Shown here: positions 56,702 to 64,000 of the stretch, piece by piece
How the letters are laid out: every line of letters starts with the position of its first letter
How positions within the stretch are numbered: position 1 is the stretch's first letter
Source of the DNA: a virus
Length of the DNA stretch: 64,000 nt
IMG/VR virus record: IMGVR_UViG_3300010399_000035
Location: 21,036-85,035 of that record
Strand: one strand, 5' to 3'
Program-made: the position numbers and the translations under genes
The notes under the pieces: model-generated
The model's database searches: none
What the model saw: the letters and a program-made list of their open reading frames with translations, nothing else
What the model was told of the DNA's origin: nothing

Positions 56702-57123
56702 TGGCCCAATACTATAACTGGGATAGAGCCGACTATAACAGCGATCCCTTCCGCATTATGTTCGACAACTACTTCCGTCGAACCGGGACGCGCCACCCCG
56801 CCGACCCCAAGTATAAGGAATGGCAGGAAGCACAAAGCACCCCTCCCGGCAACCCTTCGGCTGGACGCGGAGCATCTCCTCCAGAAGAGGGGCCAAAATC
56901 CACAGCTCCGTATGTGTCGCTCGAGGTTCGTAAGGCGGCAGATTTTCTGGCTGCGAACTCGACTATACGCTCCGATTATATAACTACGTCCCCAGAGCGA
57001 ATGAAAGCCGCTTACCGCGAAGCGACTCAGAAGCTACGCCCCGATCTTGGCCGCAACCACGAAGCCTCGGTTCAGTTGAACGCCGCCTACGCCACGTTGA
57101 AGCGATTTCATGGCGTTCGGTGA
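56701..57123 (+). CDS. J-domain-like protein with RPD in place of HPD
   Basis: 140 residues with a GTG start overlapping the upstream TAG. The C-terminal 45 residues (MKAAYREATQKLRPDLGRNH, QLNAAYATLKR) follow helix II, loop and helix III of DnaJ J-domains, but HPD is RPD. The N-terminal half has an aromatic helix and a linker holding RGASPPEEGPKS from a dispersed repeat. May bind or mimic co-chaperones of host DnaK. Confidence 0.55.
   Translation: MAQYYNWDRADYNSDPFRIMFDNYFRRTGTRHPADPKYKEWQEAQSTPPGNPSAGRGASPPEEGPKSTAPYVSLEVRKAADFLAANSTIRSDYITTSPERMKAAYREATQKLRPDLGRNHEASVQLNAAYATLKRFHGVR
56867..56894 (+). repeat. Dispersed repeat inside the J-domain-like gene
   Basis: Sense copy in the SLPEDGP frame, here ASPPEEGPK. 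Confidence 0.9.
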
Positions 57124-57174
57124 AGGGTCCAATAAGTACGGCAGCCGTTTCCGACAGCAAACGACTGGACCTTA

Positions 57175-57453
57175 ATGGAATCCGTAACTCGCCGCACTAC
57201 TATGACGGCTTCGGGAGTGTGGGTGCGTGGAGCACTCTACGTAGGTGCGGCGATGCTGAACGATATTTATGCGTTCCTAACTAGCGATGCAGTTCCTCGA
57301 TGGCCAGTAGTGGTATGTAAGTTGGCGCTGACAGCGGTAATTACGATTCGTACTTTTATCGACCAGTCGCCAACCCAGCAAACTGCTGCAGGACAGGTAC
57401 GGGCGGGGGAAGCCAACGCGGTTGTAGTCTCGGGTAGTGAAGGGAATAAGTGA
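57175..57453 (+). CDS. Small membrane protein, holin candidate
   Basis: 92 residues. Two likely membrane segments (VRGALYVGAAMLNDIYAFL and VVVCKLALTAVITIRTFI) and a polar C-terminus. The pattern resembles small proteins encoded just before phage endolysins. The next genes encode cell-wall proteins. Confidence 0.6.
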   Translation: MESVTRRTTMTASGVWVRGALYVGAAMLNDIYAFLTSDAVPRWPVVVCKLALTAVITIRTFIDQSPTQQTAAGQVRAGEANAVVVSGSEGNK

Positions 57454-57457
57454 GATT

Positions 57458-58192
57458 ATGAAGGGCAACCAACTCGAAGGTGACGGAACTTGGCCGTGGT
57501 TAAAAGTCGAGGTGGATGGGGCGGACATTTTGCTGCACTCCGCTACAGCTACTTGGTTCGGAGGCGCGCACGACCCCCAGGATTCCGGAGCCACCGCTAG
57601 CGGAGTCTCCACCAAGTTGCACCCTGATATCTTGGGCTGCGCACTGCCCATGGCTGGGTTTGGTCGCGCTACACAGGGTAGCCCAATTCCCCGCTTACCT
57701 TGGCATACTAAGGTAGAAGTTTTCTGCTACGAGACACACAAGAAAGTCGAAGTCGAACTCATCGACCTCGGTCCCTCGAAGTATACTCATCACGGACTGG
57801 ACCTGACCGTTGCCGCCTTCGCTGCGCTGGGCATTTCGCTGGACCAAGGTACGTGTCGCTGCGATGCGCGCATCATTGACGGGGCACGGCACATTAAGGG
57901 CTTCCACGCGGCCCTCAGCGGCGTGGTGGAAGGCGCGGAGCTAGCGAACGGCGAACCTCAGCCGGACTACAATCCCCAAATAGTACTCCCGCTGGAAGAG
58001 TCCGAGGAAGAACCCACCAACGAAGCGGAGCCGAACGCGGGGATTCCAGCGTCCGTGCTGCGCGGAGCTAGTAGGCCGCAGTTGGCCGAACCTAGCACTA
58101 GCACCCCAGCTACAGCGGAAGACGTAGTTGAAGCATATGGCTCAGGCGTACCAGTTATGAATTCTGCCGAACCCACCCCCTCACCAGCCTAA
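57458..58192 (+). CDS. RlpA/DPBB-like barrel protein, probable cell-wall role
   Basis: 244 residues from the ATG at 57458. Residues about 25-150 (TATWFGGAHDPQDSGATASG, LPMAGFGRATQGSP, VELIDLGPSKYTHHGLDLTV) have the order and Gly/Asp pattern of double-psi barrels of RlpA or expansin type. The C-terminal 80 residues are an acidic Pro/Glu/Thr-rich tail. It is next to the peptidase gene, so a part in wall opening is likely. Confidence 0.6.
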   Translation: MKGNQLEGDGTWPWLKVEVDGADILLHSATATWFGGAHDPQDSGATASGVSTKLHPDILGCALPMAGFGRATQGSPIPRLPWHTKVEVFCYETHKKVEVELIDLGPSKYTHHGLDLTVAAFAALGISLDQGTCRCDARIIDGARHIKGFHAALSGVVEGAELANGEPQPDYNPQIVLPLEESEEEPTNEAEPNAGIPASVLRGASRPQLAEPSTSTPATAEDVVEAYGSGVPVMNSAEPTPSPA

Positions 58193-58195
58193 TAT

Positions 58196-58780
58196 ATGCT
58201 CACTGATCTCCTCCAGAAAATACGCGATTTCTTCCTACCCTCCGCAGTGGTTTCCAGTGGTCCGCTGCTGGGTGCGGGTAATGTCCACGGTTTAGTTCGT
58301 CATCCAGGGATGCAAGTCCACGAGTGGGAAGCCTACCTAGCCGCTTGCGCGGAAGCTAACGTCAGTCCAGACAGAATCATCCAAGTCGTGGGCAATGCGC
58401 CCGCTTCTCAGGGTTATCATCTACCAGATGGGCAATTCACCAATTCCAACGGACACCTTGAAGACTATACGGCGGCATTGGATTTGTCCGTCAAGCATCC
58501 CAACGGACACCTTTCCACGGCGCAAATCAAGAAGCTACTGGATTGCTTAGCGAAGCGTGGGTTCATTGGTTGGTATCGGCCCTGGGGCGACAACGAACAC
58601 ATCCACGTTGTCTACTGCGGCTTGCCAATGAAGGCTAAGCTTCGCGACCAGGTACACGACTGGTTCAAGCACTTGGACGGTTTAGTGGACCATGCGTACG
58701 ACGGATTCGTGCTGCCCACTGCAACGGAGATGAACTTTTGCCGGGCGCTCTTCCTAGCGCATAACCCAGCGAATGGGTAG
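58196..58780 (+). CDS. M15-like peptidase, endolysin candidate
   Basis: 194 residues. NGHLEDYTAALDLSV (about 86-100) and EHIHVVYCG (about 137-145) supply the His, Asp and His-x-His pattern of D-Ala-D-Ala or L-Ala-D-Glu peptidases of the M15/VanY group. Zn-dependent cleavage of peptidoglycan cross-links is expected. No signal peptide, so it would need a holin. Confidence 0.7.
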   Translation: MLTDLLQKIRDFFLPSAVVSSGPLLGAGNVHGLVRHPGMQVHEWEAYLAACAEANVSPDRIIQVVGNAPASQGYHLPDGQFTNSNGHLEDYTAALDLSVKHPNGHLSTAQIKKLLDCLAKRGFIGWYRPWGDNEHIHVVYCGLPMKAKLRDQVHDWFKHLDGLVDHAYDGFVLPTATEMNFCRALFLAHNPANG

Positions 58781-58789
58781 AGGTTTATT

Positions 58790-58963
58790 ATGATAGCTGC
58801 CATTATAGAAATCGTTTTTATTGGGTTGGGGGTGTGGGCGATCAATACCTACCTACCCATCCCACAGACATTCAAAGGCATTATCATGTTCCTCGGCATA
58901 CTAGCGGTCCTGATGGTACTGTGGGCGATATTCGGCGGCCACCAAGTGATCGCTGTTCGCTAG
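58790..58963 (+). CDS. Two-span small membrane protein (Thivi_2564-like), holin candidate
   Basis: 57 residues, nearly all hydrophobic: IAAIIEIVFIGLGVWAINTY, a Pro turn, then GIIMFLGILAVLMVLWAIF. The INTYLPIPQ turn resembles small bacterial membrane proteins of the Thivi_2564 type. It follows the peptidase by 9 bp and was too short for automatic listing. Confidence 0.7.
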   Translation: MIAAIIEIVFIGLGVWAINTYLPIPQTFKGIIMFLGILAVLMVLWAIFGGHQVIAVR

Positions 58964-58972
58964 GAACGGACA

Positions 58973-59000
58973 GCGAAGGACTCTGCCCAGAAGATGGGCC
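58973..59000 (+). repeat. Dispersed repeat, variant form
   Basis: GCGAAGGACTCTGCCC then AGAAGATGGGCC, between the small membrane gene and the next gene. Confidence 0.85.
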
Positions 59001-59037
59001 CTAAACTTTATAGATTAGCGCAAGGGAGGTGATTTGA

Positions 59038-59421
59038 ATGAACTACATGGTAATCGTGATTCAAGGCGTCCTCGCCTGGATTGCCGATCACAAGAACTTG
59101 CAAGATCGTCTGCTGCAGGTGAAGCCAGTGCTAGTCAAGCTGCATGACATTATCGAGGTGATCTTCCCTGATGTTGCGCAGCGGAGTGGTACTGCACATC
59201 TAACTGCTGCTCGCCAGGAGTTGGATAGTGGATCGATTGTTGCCGAAACCGACGGTTCTAGTAATTCGGACCAGAGTACGGCTCCCGATAGTGAAGTTGC
59301 CGCAGTTTCTGGCAAGGACTCCACTGGAACCGGCGCACAGGATACTCCGGCCGATGGCAGTGCAGCCCCGCAGAATGCGGGCGATGTCCAGCGCGTGCCA
59401 GATGTGCCAGGGCAGCAGTAG
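59038..59421 (+). CDS. Unknown 127-residue protein with disordered tail
   Basis: GGGAGG 8 bp before the start. N-terminal amphipathic helix region (VIVIQGVLAWIADHKNLQDR), then a Ser/Ala/Asp/Pro-rich acidic tail. Perhaps membrane-associated. No family recognised. Confidence 0.65.
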   Translation: MNYMVIVIQGVLAWIADHKNLQDRLLQVKPVLVKLHDIIEVIFPDVAQRSGTAHLTAARQELDSGSIVAETDGSSNSDQSTAPDSEVAAVSGKDSTGTGAQDTPADGSAAPQNAGDVQRVPDVPGQQ

Positions 59422-59574
59422 TCTAGCATTAGTAACTGGGTACCGGATGTATCCGGATAGCAGTAGTTGTATAGATTGCTCTTACCTGGCTTGTTTAGTC
59501 GGGCTAACCGGTCCCTCGGCCGAGTTGGGTGGAGAGCATAAGTCGGCTAAGGCGTAGCTTGCGAGCATCTCCCG

Positions 59575-59623
59575 AAGTGTACGGAGTTGAGGTAGGGATG
59601 TCTCGACTCCGTACACTTTTATT
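59575..59623 (+). terminator. Intrinsic terminator of the lysis genes
   Basis: AAGTGTACGGAGT pairs perfectly with ACTCCGTACACTT, with TGAG/CTCG near the loop, followed by TTTATTT. The rest of 59422-59649 shows no gene. Confidence 0.9.
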
Positions 59624-59649
59624 TACTGTCCGAGAGGAGTCGTTCCCCA

Positions 59650-60288
59650 ATGAACGAGCTAGCGGCGGCTAGGTTAGACTTACATATGGTAGCTACATGG
59701 CCTATGGAAGCAATGCCGATCCTGTCCAGCGCCATAGTCTCTGCAGACGAACATAGCTACGTAGATAGAACCCCAGTGCCTTGGTGGCGTACCTTTGTGA
59801 TGAACCGACCACAACCAACTCGCGTGTTACTAGTAGAAGATCAAGCGGACCAGCGGCGGTTGCTACAAATGTGGCTAGGAGGTCCTGAGGAGCCTAAGGC
59901 TGCTTGCGGTAATGATGGCTGGGAGATCTCCGAAGCAGCTACGTTAGAAGATGCCTGTGCAGCGGTCCGCAGCCACGAGTACGATTGTATCCTGCTGGAC
60001 TTGGGCCTAGGTTATTACACGGCGCAGCATGTATTCGACTCGGTGAAAGCGTGCGCAGGAAAGCAGCCTATCGTCGTGATGAGCAACAATGTAGACGAGG
60101 ACGTCTACGCATACGTAATGAGTCATGGGGCAGCGGAGTTCATCCCCAAGATGAGTGTTCACGAAGATGGATTGAAGCATTCCATCTGCAATGCGATGCG
60201 CTGGTCGGAGTTGGAGCAAGAGCAAGCACGGCTGGAAGCTAAGGCCGAAGAGCATGAAGCTACTGCAGCCAACTATAAAGTCATTTAG
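59650..60288 (+). CDS. CheY-like response-regulator receiver protein
   Basis: 212 residues. After a 55-residue N-terminal extension, a full receiver domain: acidic pair in LVEDQ (about 61-65), phospho-acceptor Asp in CILLDLGLG (about 117), Ser in VVMSNN, and Lys in FIPKMS. All five signature positions are kept. C-terminus is a charged coiled helix (LEQEQARLEAKAEEHEATAA). No kinase or output domain. AGGAG lies before the start. Could tap or block a host two-component path. Confidence 0.85.
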   Translation: MNELAAARLDLHMVATWPMEAMPILSSAIVSADEHSYVDRTPVPWWRTFVMNRPQPTRVLLVEDQADQRRLLQMWLGGPEEPKAACGNDGWEISEAATLEDACAAVRSHEYDCILLDLGLGYYTAQHVFDSVKACAGKQPIVVMSNNVDEDVYAYVMSHGAAEFIPKMSVHEDGLKHSICNAMRWSELEQEQARLEAKAEEHEATAANYKVI

Positions 60289-60352
60289 TTCCGACTCAAA
60301 GCTGGTATTAGTTGTATCTAGCAGACTGGTGATACCTTGAGCAGGATGAAAT

Positions 60353-60871
60353 GTGAGGATGGTAACTTGGTGGCAGTGGGTGGTATTCGTCGCCGGATCA
60401 GGCGGGATCGTCTGGTCTACGTACGATCGGATAGCCCAGCGACAGAAATTTAATCTGGAGCAGAAGGCTGCCGCCTTAGCTAAGGATGAGAAGTTAGCGG
60501 ACCGTTCCTATCAAGAACATCACGATCTCGTTGAAGCCTTGCAGTCTGAGCGTACTAGTAAGAATGAAGAGATCGCCCGAAAAGACGCTGCCATTGAAAC
60601 CCGTAACGCGGAGATTGTACAGTGGAAGGAACTAAGTGGGAAGTCCAAGGAAATCATCGCCCACAAGAATCTAGAAATCTTCCTTTATCGGAGGGAGCGG
60701 CGCGAGCTTCTGGAAGCGACCAAGGAACTGGAAGAAGATTTGAAGAAAGTGGAAGCAGCCGCTAAGGAAGCGAAATGGGACGGTAATGAGGTTCGTGATT
60801 GCACCCAAGTTGTGTCTATGATGGCCGCCAAGCTGTCGAATGATATAGAGATCCCATTCGAGAATTTGTAG
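60353..60871 (+). CDS. Membrane-anchored coiled-coil protein, inner-spanin candidate
   Basis: 172 residues, GTG start (an ATG two codons later is possible). N-terminal membrane span (WWQWVVFVAGSGGIVWSTY) and a long coiled coil (about 30-150). This is the shape of an inner-membrane spanin; no lipoprotein partner with a clear lipobox was found. Confidence 0.6.
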   Translation: MRMVTWWQWVVFVAGSGGIVWSTYDRIAQRQKFNLEQKAAALAKDEKLADRSYQEHHDLVEALQSERTSKNEEIARKDAAIETRNAEIVQWKELSGKSKEIIAHKNLEIFLYRRERRELLEATKELEEDLKKVEAAAKEAKWDGNEVRDCTQVVSMMAAKLSNDIEIPFENL

Positions 60872-60872
60872 A

Positions 60873-60899
60873 GCGGAGATCTCTCCCAGAAAAATGGGC
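60873..60899 (+). repeat. Dispersed repeat that supplies a start codon
   Basis: GCGGAGATCTCTCCC then AGAAAAATGGGC; the ATG inside it is the start of the next gene, and the GGAG 15 bp upstream could help. Confidence 0.85.
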
Positions 60900-61247
60900 A
60901 ATCCAAAAACGTTGGTGGCCGTTTGGCTGGTCTCCTTCATTGTATCAGGGCTGATACTGGAAGGAGACCTTTTGGCACACCATGCGCTGCTCATTAGTTG
61001 GTACATTGCAACTTGGTTCGTGGCCTACCCAGCCTTCGTGTTCAGTGTTGGAGTGTTGATGGGGCATTGGGCAGGGCAGGGGTTTAAGGTAAACCGCTGG
61101 CTGGATTTGGTAGTATGGGTACTCATAGCCATAGTAGTAGCAGCGATAGCTCTGCCTACCCTAGCTTTGTTCGTTGCGGGCGTGGCCGCAGGACATAGCT
61201 TCTGGCAGTTCAAGGATAACAAAATCGCTGTATCCGAGAAAGGATAA
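60894..61247 (+). CDS. Multi-span membrane protein, 117 residues
   Basis: Start codon lies inside a dispersed repeat. Three hydrophobic segments: LVAVWLVSFIVSGLIL, WYIATWFVAYPAFVFSVGVL, and LVVWVLIAIVVAAIALPTLA; short charged tail. May take part in lysis or exclusion. Confidence 0.7.
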   Translation: MGNPKTLVAVWLVSFIVSGLILEGDLLAHHALLISWYIATWFVAYPAFVFSVGVLMGHWAGQGFKVNRWLDLVVWVLIAIVVAAIALPTLALFVAGVAAGHSFWQFKDNKIAVSEKG

Positions 61248-61248
61248 C

Positions 61249-61683
61249 ATGTCAAAGAAGATAGTTAGGCTTACCGAGGACGTAGAGGACTTTGAAGGCA
61301 ACTCTGCCAATATTACCGTAGGCAAGGTAATTATTCGCCAGCTACAGAACATGCCCCTAGCCGAAAATCCACAAGTCGGTGCCACACAAGGTGACCTGGA
61401 TAAGGCACTCCGCTGTAGAGCTCTCGTTCGTAGACTACAAAAGGCCATGCAGCAAACTCCTCCGGACGACCGTTTAGAAAAGGTCTCCGAAACAGACTAT
61501 ACAGTCATTGACGAAGCTATCAAACGGAACCCGATTGGATTCCCTAGAGCACTCATGACGCAGGTCATAGAAGCCTACAGGGGTATCTCTTACGATGAGT
61601 CCGACGACCGCGACGACCGCGACGAGTCGAGCGGAGAATCTCTCCCAGAAGATGGGCCTCCAAAACTAGAAGCCGTAGGCTAA
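61249..61683 (+). CDS. Small helical protein with repeat-encoded tail
   Basis: 144 residues from the ATG at 61249 after AAAGGA. Helical, with LRCRALVRRLQKAMQQTPPD and DEAIKRNPIGFPRALMTQVI, an acidic Asp/Arg run, then SGESLPEDGPPKLEAVG from a dispersed repeat. The position before the fibre gene and size suggest an assembly helper. Confidence 0.65.
   Translation: MSKKIVRLTEDVEDFEGNSANITVGKVIIRQLQNMPLAENPQVGATQGDLDKALRCRALVRRLQKAMQQTPPDDRLEKVSETDYTVIDEAIKRNPIGFPRALMTQVIEAYRGISYDESDDRDDRDESSGESLPEDGPPKLEAVG
61631..61658 (+). repeat. Dispersed repeat encoding a C-terminus
   Basis: Perfect sense copy in the frame SGESLPEDGPP, the same peptide as the copy at 33203 on the other strand. Confidence 0.9.
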
Positions 61684-61693
61684 ACCAAAACTA

Positions 61694-64000
61694 ATGTCCG
61701 CAATCGCTGATCCTCGCCTTAGAGACCTAGCTGACGTAGACTGGTCCGGAGTGGTAGACCGCTCCGTGGTGGTCTACAACCTCGGCACGGATCTTTCTGA
61801 GGCACGTCTACTGGTTCCAGCCGACATCAGTGGTCTGACTGGAACTTTAGGAACCTTTGAGCTCTCCGCCAACAAAGGCGCGGCGAACGGCTATGCACCG
61901 CTGGATAGCGGTTCCAAGGTGCCGGTTGCGAACATTCCAGCTACAGCCATCACAGACACCTACGTGGTCGCTTCGCAAGCGGCCATGCTGGCACTAACGG
62001 CTCAGGTGGGAGATGTGGCCGTTCGTAGCGATATCTCTACTACGTTCATTCTACAGGGTTCCAACCCAGCAATCCTAGCGAACTGGGTACAATTATTGAA
62101 CCCAACTATATCCAGTACGGACTCGCTCCCAGAAGGTATAGTAAATCTCTACTACACCGATGCGCGGGCACGAGCAGCGATTACGGGAACGGCACCTGTC
62201 ACCGTTTCGGCTGGCGTGGTCAGCATGGCGCAGGCCACCGGCAGCGTGGACGGTTATCTCGCACACGCCGACTGGACGACGTTCAACAACAAAGAACCGG
62301 CTATCACCGCAGGCACGACCGGCCAATACTGGCGCGGCGACAAGACGTGGCAGACGCTACCGGTGACAGGCGGCGGCGTGCTGGCGACGGGCGGCTTCAC
62401 GCTCACGGTTCCCGCTACCGGCACGGCGGCGCTGCTGGGCACGGCGAACAGCTTCACCGCTGCCAACACGATTCTACTCGCACCCGCTGCCAACACGGTC
62501 AGCGACGGCCTGATTCTCAGCGACACCACGGCAGCCAGCAGCGGCAATCAGCAGTATTCGCCTGCTACCCACTGGATAGGCCAAGGCTGGAAGACGACAG
62601 CGACCGCAGCGAGTCAGACGACCGAGTTCAGGGCGTATGTCAAGCCGGTTCAGGGGACGGCTGCACCTACGGCGCTATGGACGCTTGAGAGTCAGGTCAA
62701 TGGTGGGGGCTGGGGAAATGGCGTTCAAGTAGATAGCGCAGGCACCATCACCGCCGCTGCCTCTGACGGCAATGTGTTTTCTGGCCCAACCGTGGAGATT
62801 GGTAGTTATTTGCGGGTTCAGTCAGGAGTTATCGCCGCTGGGGCCGGGGCTTCAATCGGATGGGTCGTTGAGGGAGCGGCCCAGAACAAAGTAATTTCTG
62901 GTAGTGGGTGGTTACATGGATGGTCGAATCTTGTTAATGGATCAGGCGTTAACTTACGCAGTGGAATGGACACCGCTCTCGCCCGCAACGCCGCCGCCGT
63001 AGTCGAAATCAACAACGGCACCGCAGGCCAGTGGGGCGCACTCAAGGTCGGCACCTACAACTCTACCATCGGCATCGCCAACGGCCTGACTATCGGCCAC
63101 AACGTCAGCAGCGGCACGCCGGACACTACGTTCGGCACCGGCATCCTCTTCACCGGGCAGGACACCACGACCGCTGACATCAGCATGGCGCAGGTCGCGT
63201 CGGTGTGGACGACGGCGAGTCATAGCGGGCCGGTAGCGGCGTTGAAGTTCAGTCTGGTCAATGGGACGATTGGGACGCTGACGGAGTATATGCGGCTGAC
63301 GCCAACAGGTCTGATTATGACTACAGGTGTTGCCAATCAGACAGTCAGGATTAGCGACAGGGCAATAGGTTTTTCGCGCACATCAGACGGCGGTTACCTC
63401 GGCACCATTACGGGGCGCACTACAGGTGACATCACTATTGATGGAGCAACGAGTTTTACACGGTCTGGTTCGACCATCCTCGCACTTGACAATGCGCTGT
63501 CTACGCTTACCACTACTACGTTCACTCTGACTAATGGAGTTATGAACACTAGTGGCAACACGCCACTAACACTCAGTTGTGACTCTGCTGCTGGCACAGA
63601 TCAGGGTATCCTCCTGGCTCGTGGTTCTCGCACTCCTGGGGCCAATAGCGCCCTATTCTCGTGGACGCAGGCCAGTATTGAAAGGGGCCGCGTGACTGTA
63701 GGCGGTAATCTCGGCCTGGGCACTACAGCCCCCGCCGCCATGTTGCAAGTCACGCAGCCGACGACGGGCTTCGGGACCGTCACCACGACCGCAGGTGGCA
63801 CCACGGTCACAGGAACTCTCACCCAGTTCACCAACACGTTTAAGCCTGGAGACACCATCACGGTCGGCGGCGAGACGCGCACCATTTCCGCCATTGCAAG
63901 CGACACCAGCCTCACTACGGATGCTTGGACGGGTGCTTTCTCAGCCTCGGCTTACACGTTGGTTGGCGGCACCCGCTTTCAGGTGTTTGGCAACGGTAAT
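61694..64000 (+). CDS. Large tail-fibre protein (partial, runs off the window)
   Basis: The frame is open from ATG 61694 to the window end, at least 769 codons, with no stop. N-terminus MSAIADPRLRDLADVDWSGV, a segment VASQAAMLALTAQVGDVAVR typical of fibre shafts, then NLYYTDARARAAI, GYLAHADWTTFNN and AGTTGQYWRGDKTWQ, motifs widely shared among phage fibres. The rest is Gly/Thr/Ser/Ala repeats (GTAGQWGALKVGT). From about 62,200 the codons become clearly more G/C-rich than upstream, so this part may have been acquired separately. Confidence 0.8.
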   Translation, partial: MSAIADPRLRDLADVDWSGVVDRSVVVYNLGTDLSEARLLVPADISGLTGTLGTFELSANKGAANGYAPLDSGSKVPVANIPATAITDTYVVASQAAMLALTAQVGDVAVRSDISTTFILQGSNPAILANWVQLLNPTISSTDSLPEGIVNLYYTDARARAAITGTAPVTVSAGVVSMAQATGSVDGYLAHADWTTFNNKEPAITAGTTGQYWRGDKTWQTLPVTGGGVLATGGFTLTVPATGTAALLGTANSFTAANTILLAPAANTVSDGLILSDTTAASSGNQQYSPATHWIGQGWKTTATAASQTTEFRAYVKPVQGTAAPTALWTLESQVNGGGWGNGVQVDSAGTITAAASDGNVFSGPTVEIGSYLRVQSGVIAAGAGASIGWVVEGAAQNKVISGSGWLHGWSNLVNGSGVNLRSGMDTALARNAAAVVEINNGTAGQWGALKVGTYNSTIGIANGLTIGHNVSSGTPDTTFGTGILFTGQDTTTADISMAQVASVWTTASHSGPVAALKFSLVNGTIGTLTEYMRLTPTGLIMTTGVANQTVRISDRAIGFSRTSDGGYLGTITGRTTGDITIDGATSFTRSGSTILALDNALSTLTTTTFTLTNGVMNTSGNTPLTLSCDSAAGTDQGILLARGSRTPGANSALFSWTQASIERGRVTVGGNLGLGTTAPAAMLQVTQPTTGFGTVTTTAGGTTVTGTLTQFTNTFKPGDTITVGGETRTISAIASDTSLTTDAWTGAFSASAYTLVGGTRFQVFGNGN
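62117..62140 (+). repeat. Partial dispersed repeat at the composition switch of the fibre gene
   Basis: ACGGACTCGCTCCCAGAAGG, translated STDSLPEGI. It lies just before the change in base composition. Confidence 0.4.

Noticed and set aside
1152-61658. CRISPR array
   Set aside because: The repeats are scattered 1-3 kb apart, occur in both orientations and have no regular spacers.
1-64000. Integrated prophage
   Set aside because: No integrase, attachment site, repressor or bacterial flanking gene was seen anywhere in the window.

Overview
This window is part of the genome of a tailed double-stranded DNA phage. The evidence is a tail tube, tail-assembly-chaperone and tape-measure gene order with a classic -1 frameshift site, long tail-tip and fibre genes, a family A DNA polymerase, a primase-ATPase, tightly packed and often overlapping small genes, and a lysis cassette. 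No integrase, terminase, portal or capsid gene is in view; the head genes probably lie upstream of position 1. The tape measure and frameshifted chaperone fit a long non-contractile (siphovirus-like) tail. A two-part spanin-like protein hints at a Gram-negative host, but the host cannot be fixed from the sequence.

Layout. (1) 1-12,272, plus strand: tail module, ending in an intrinsic terminator. (2) 12,260-56,220, minus strand: about 65 early or middle genes. From right to left there are many small single-gene or few-gene units, each started by a copy of one phage-specific promoter, then a long stretch of nucleotide, recombination and replication genes: SNF2 helicase, RuvC-like nuclease, MazG, uracil-DNA glycosylase, PD-(D/E)XK nuclease, RecA-fold ATPase, single-strand-binding-like DUF669 protein, deoxyribosyltransferase, HD hydrolase, ThyX, SDR, PolA, HAD, primase-ATPase and a cytosine methyltransferase. 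(3) 56,300-64,000, plus strand: a J-domain-like protein, lysis genes (small membrane proteins, RlpA-like barrel, M15-like peptidase, coiled-coil membrane protein), a stand-alone CheY-like receiver and a long tail-fibre gene running off the end.

The most striking feature is a short partly palindromic repeat, GCGGAGNATCTCTCC joined to CAGAAGATGGGCC, present at about 30 loci roughly every 1-3 kb, in both orientations. It lies between genes and also inside at least ten genes, where it is translated in several frames. Some loci are complete head-to-head palindromes of about 50 bp. This looks like a small proliferating element, or a genome-wide protein-binding site, in a phage.

Other points of interest: 12 of 13 predicted minus-strand promoters share CYCAAA, exactly 15 nt, then a TATAAT-like box; a 600-bp gene-free region at 41.0-41.7 kb has repeated ACCGTTT boxes, a 33-bp inverted repeat and an AT-rich core (candidate origin); a 61-nt tRNA-like cloverleaf sits beside a stem-closed RNA at 54.4-54.6 kb; and there is a TopoVI-A/Spo11-like (Mini-A type) TOPRIM protein.
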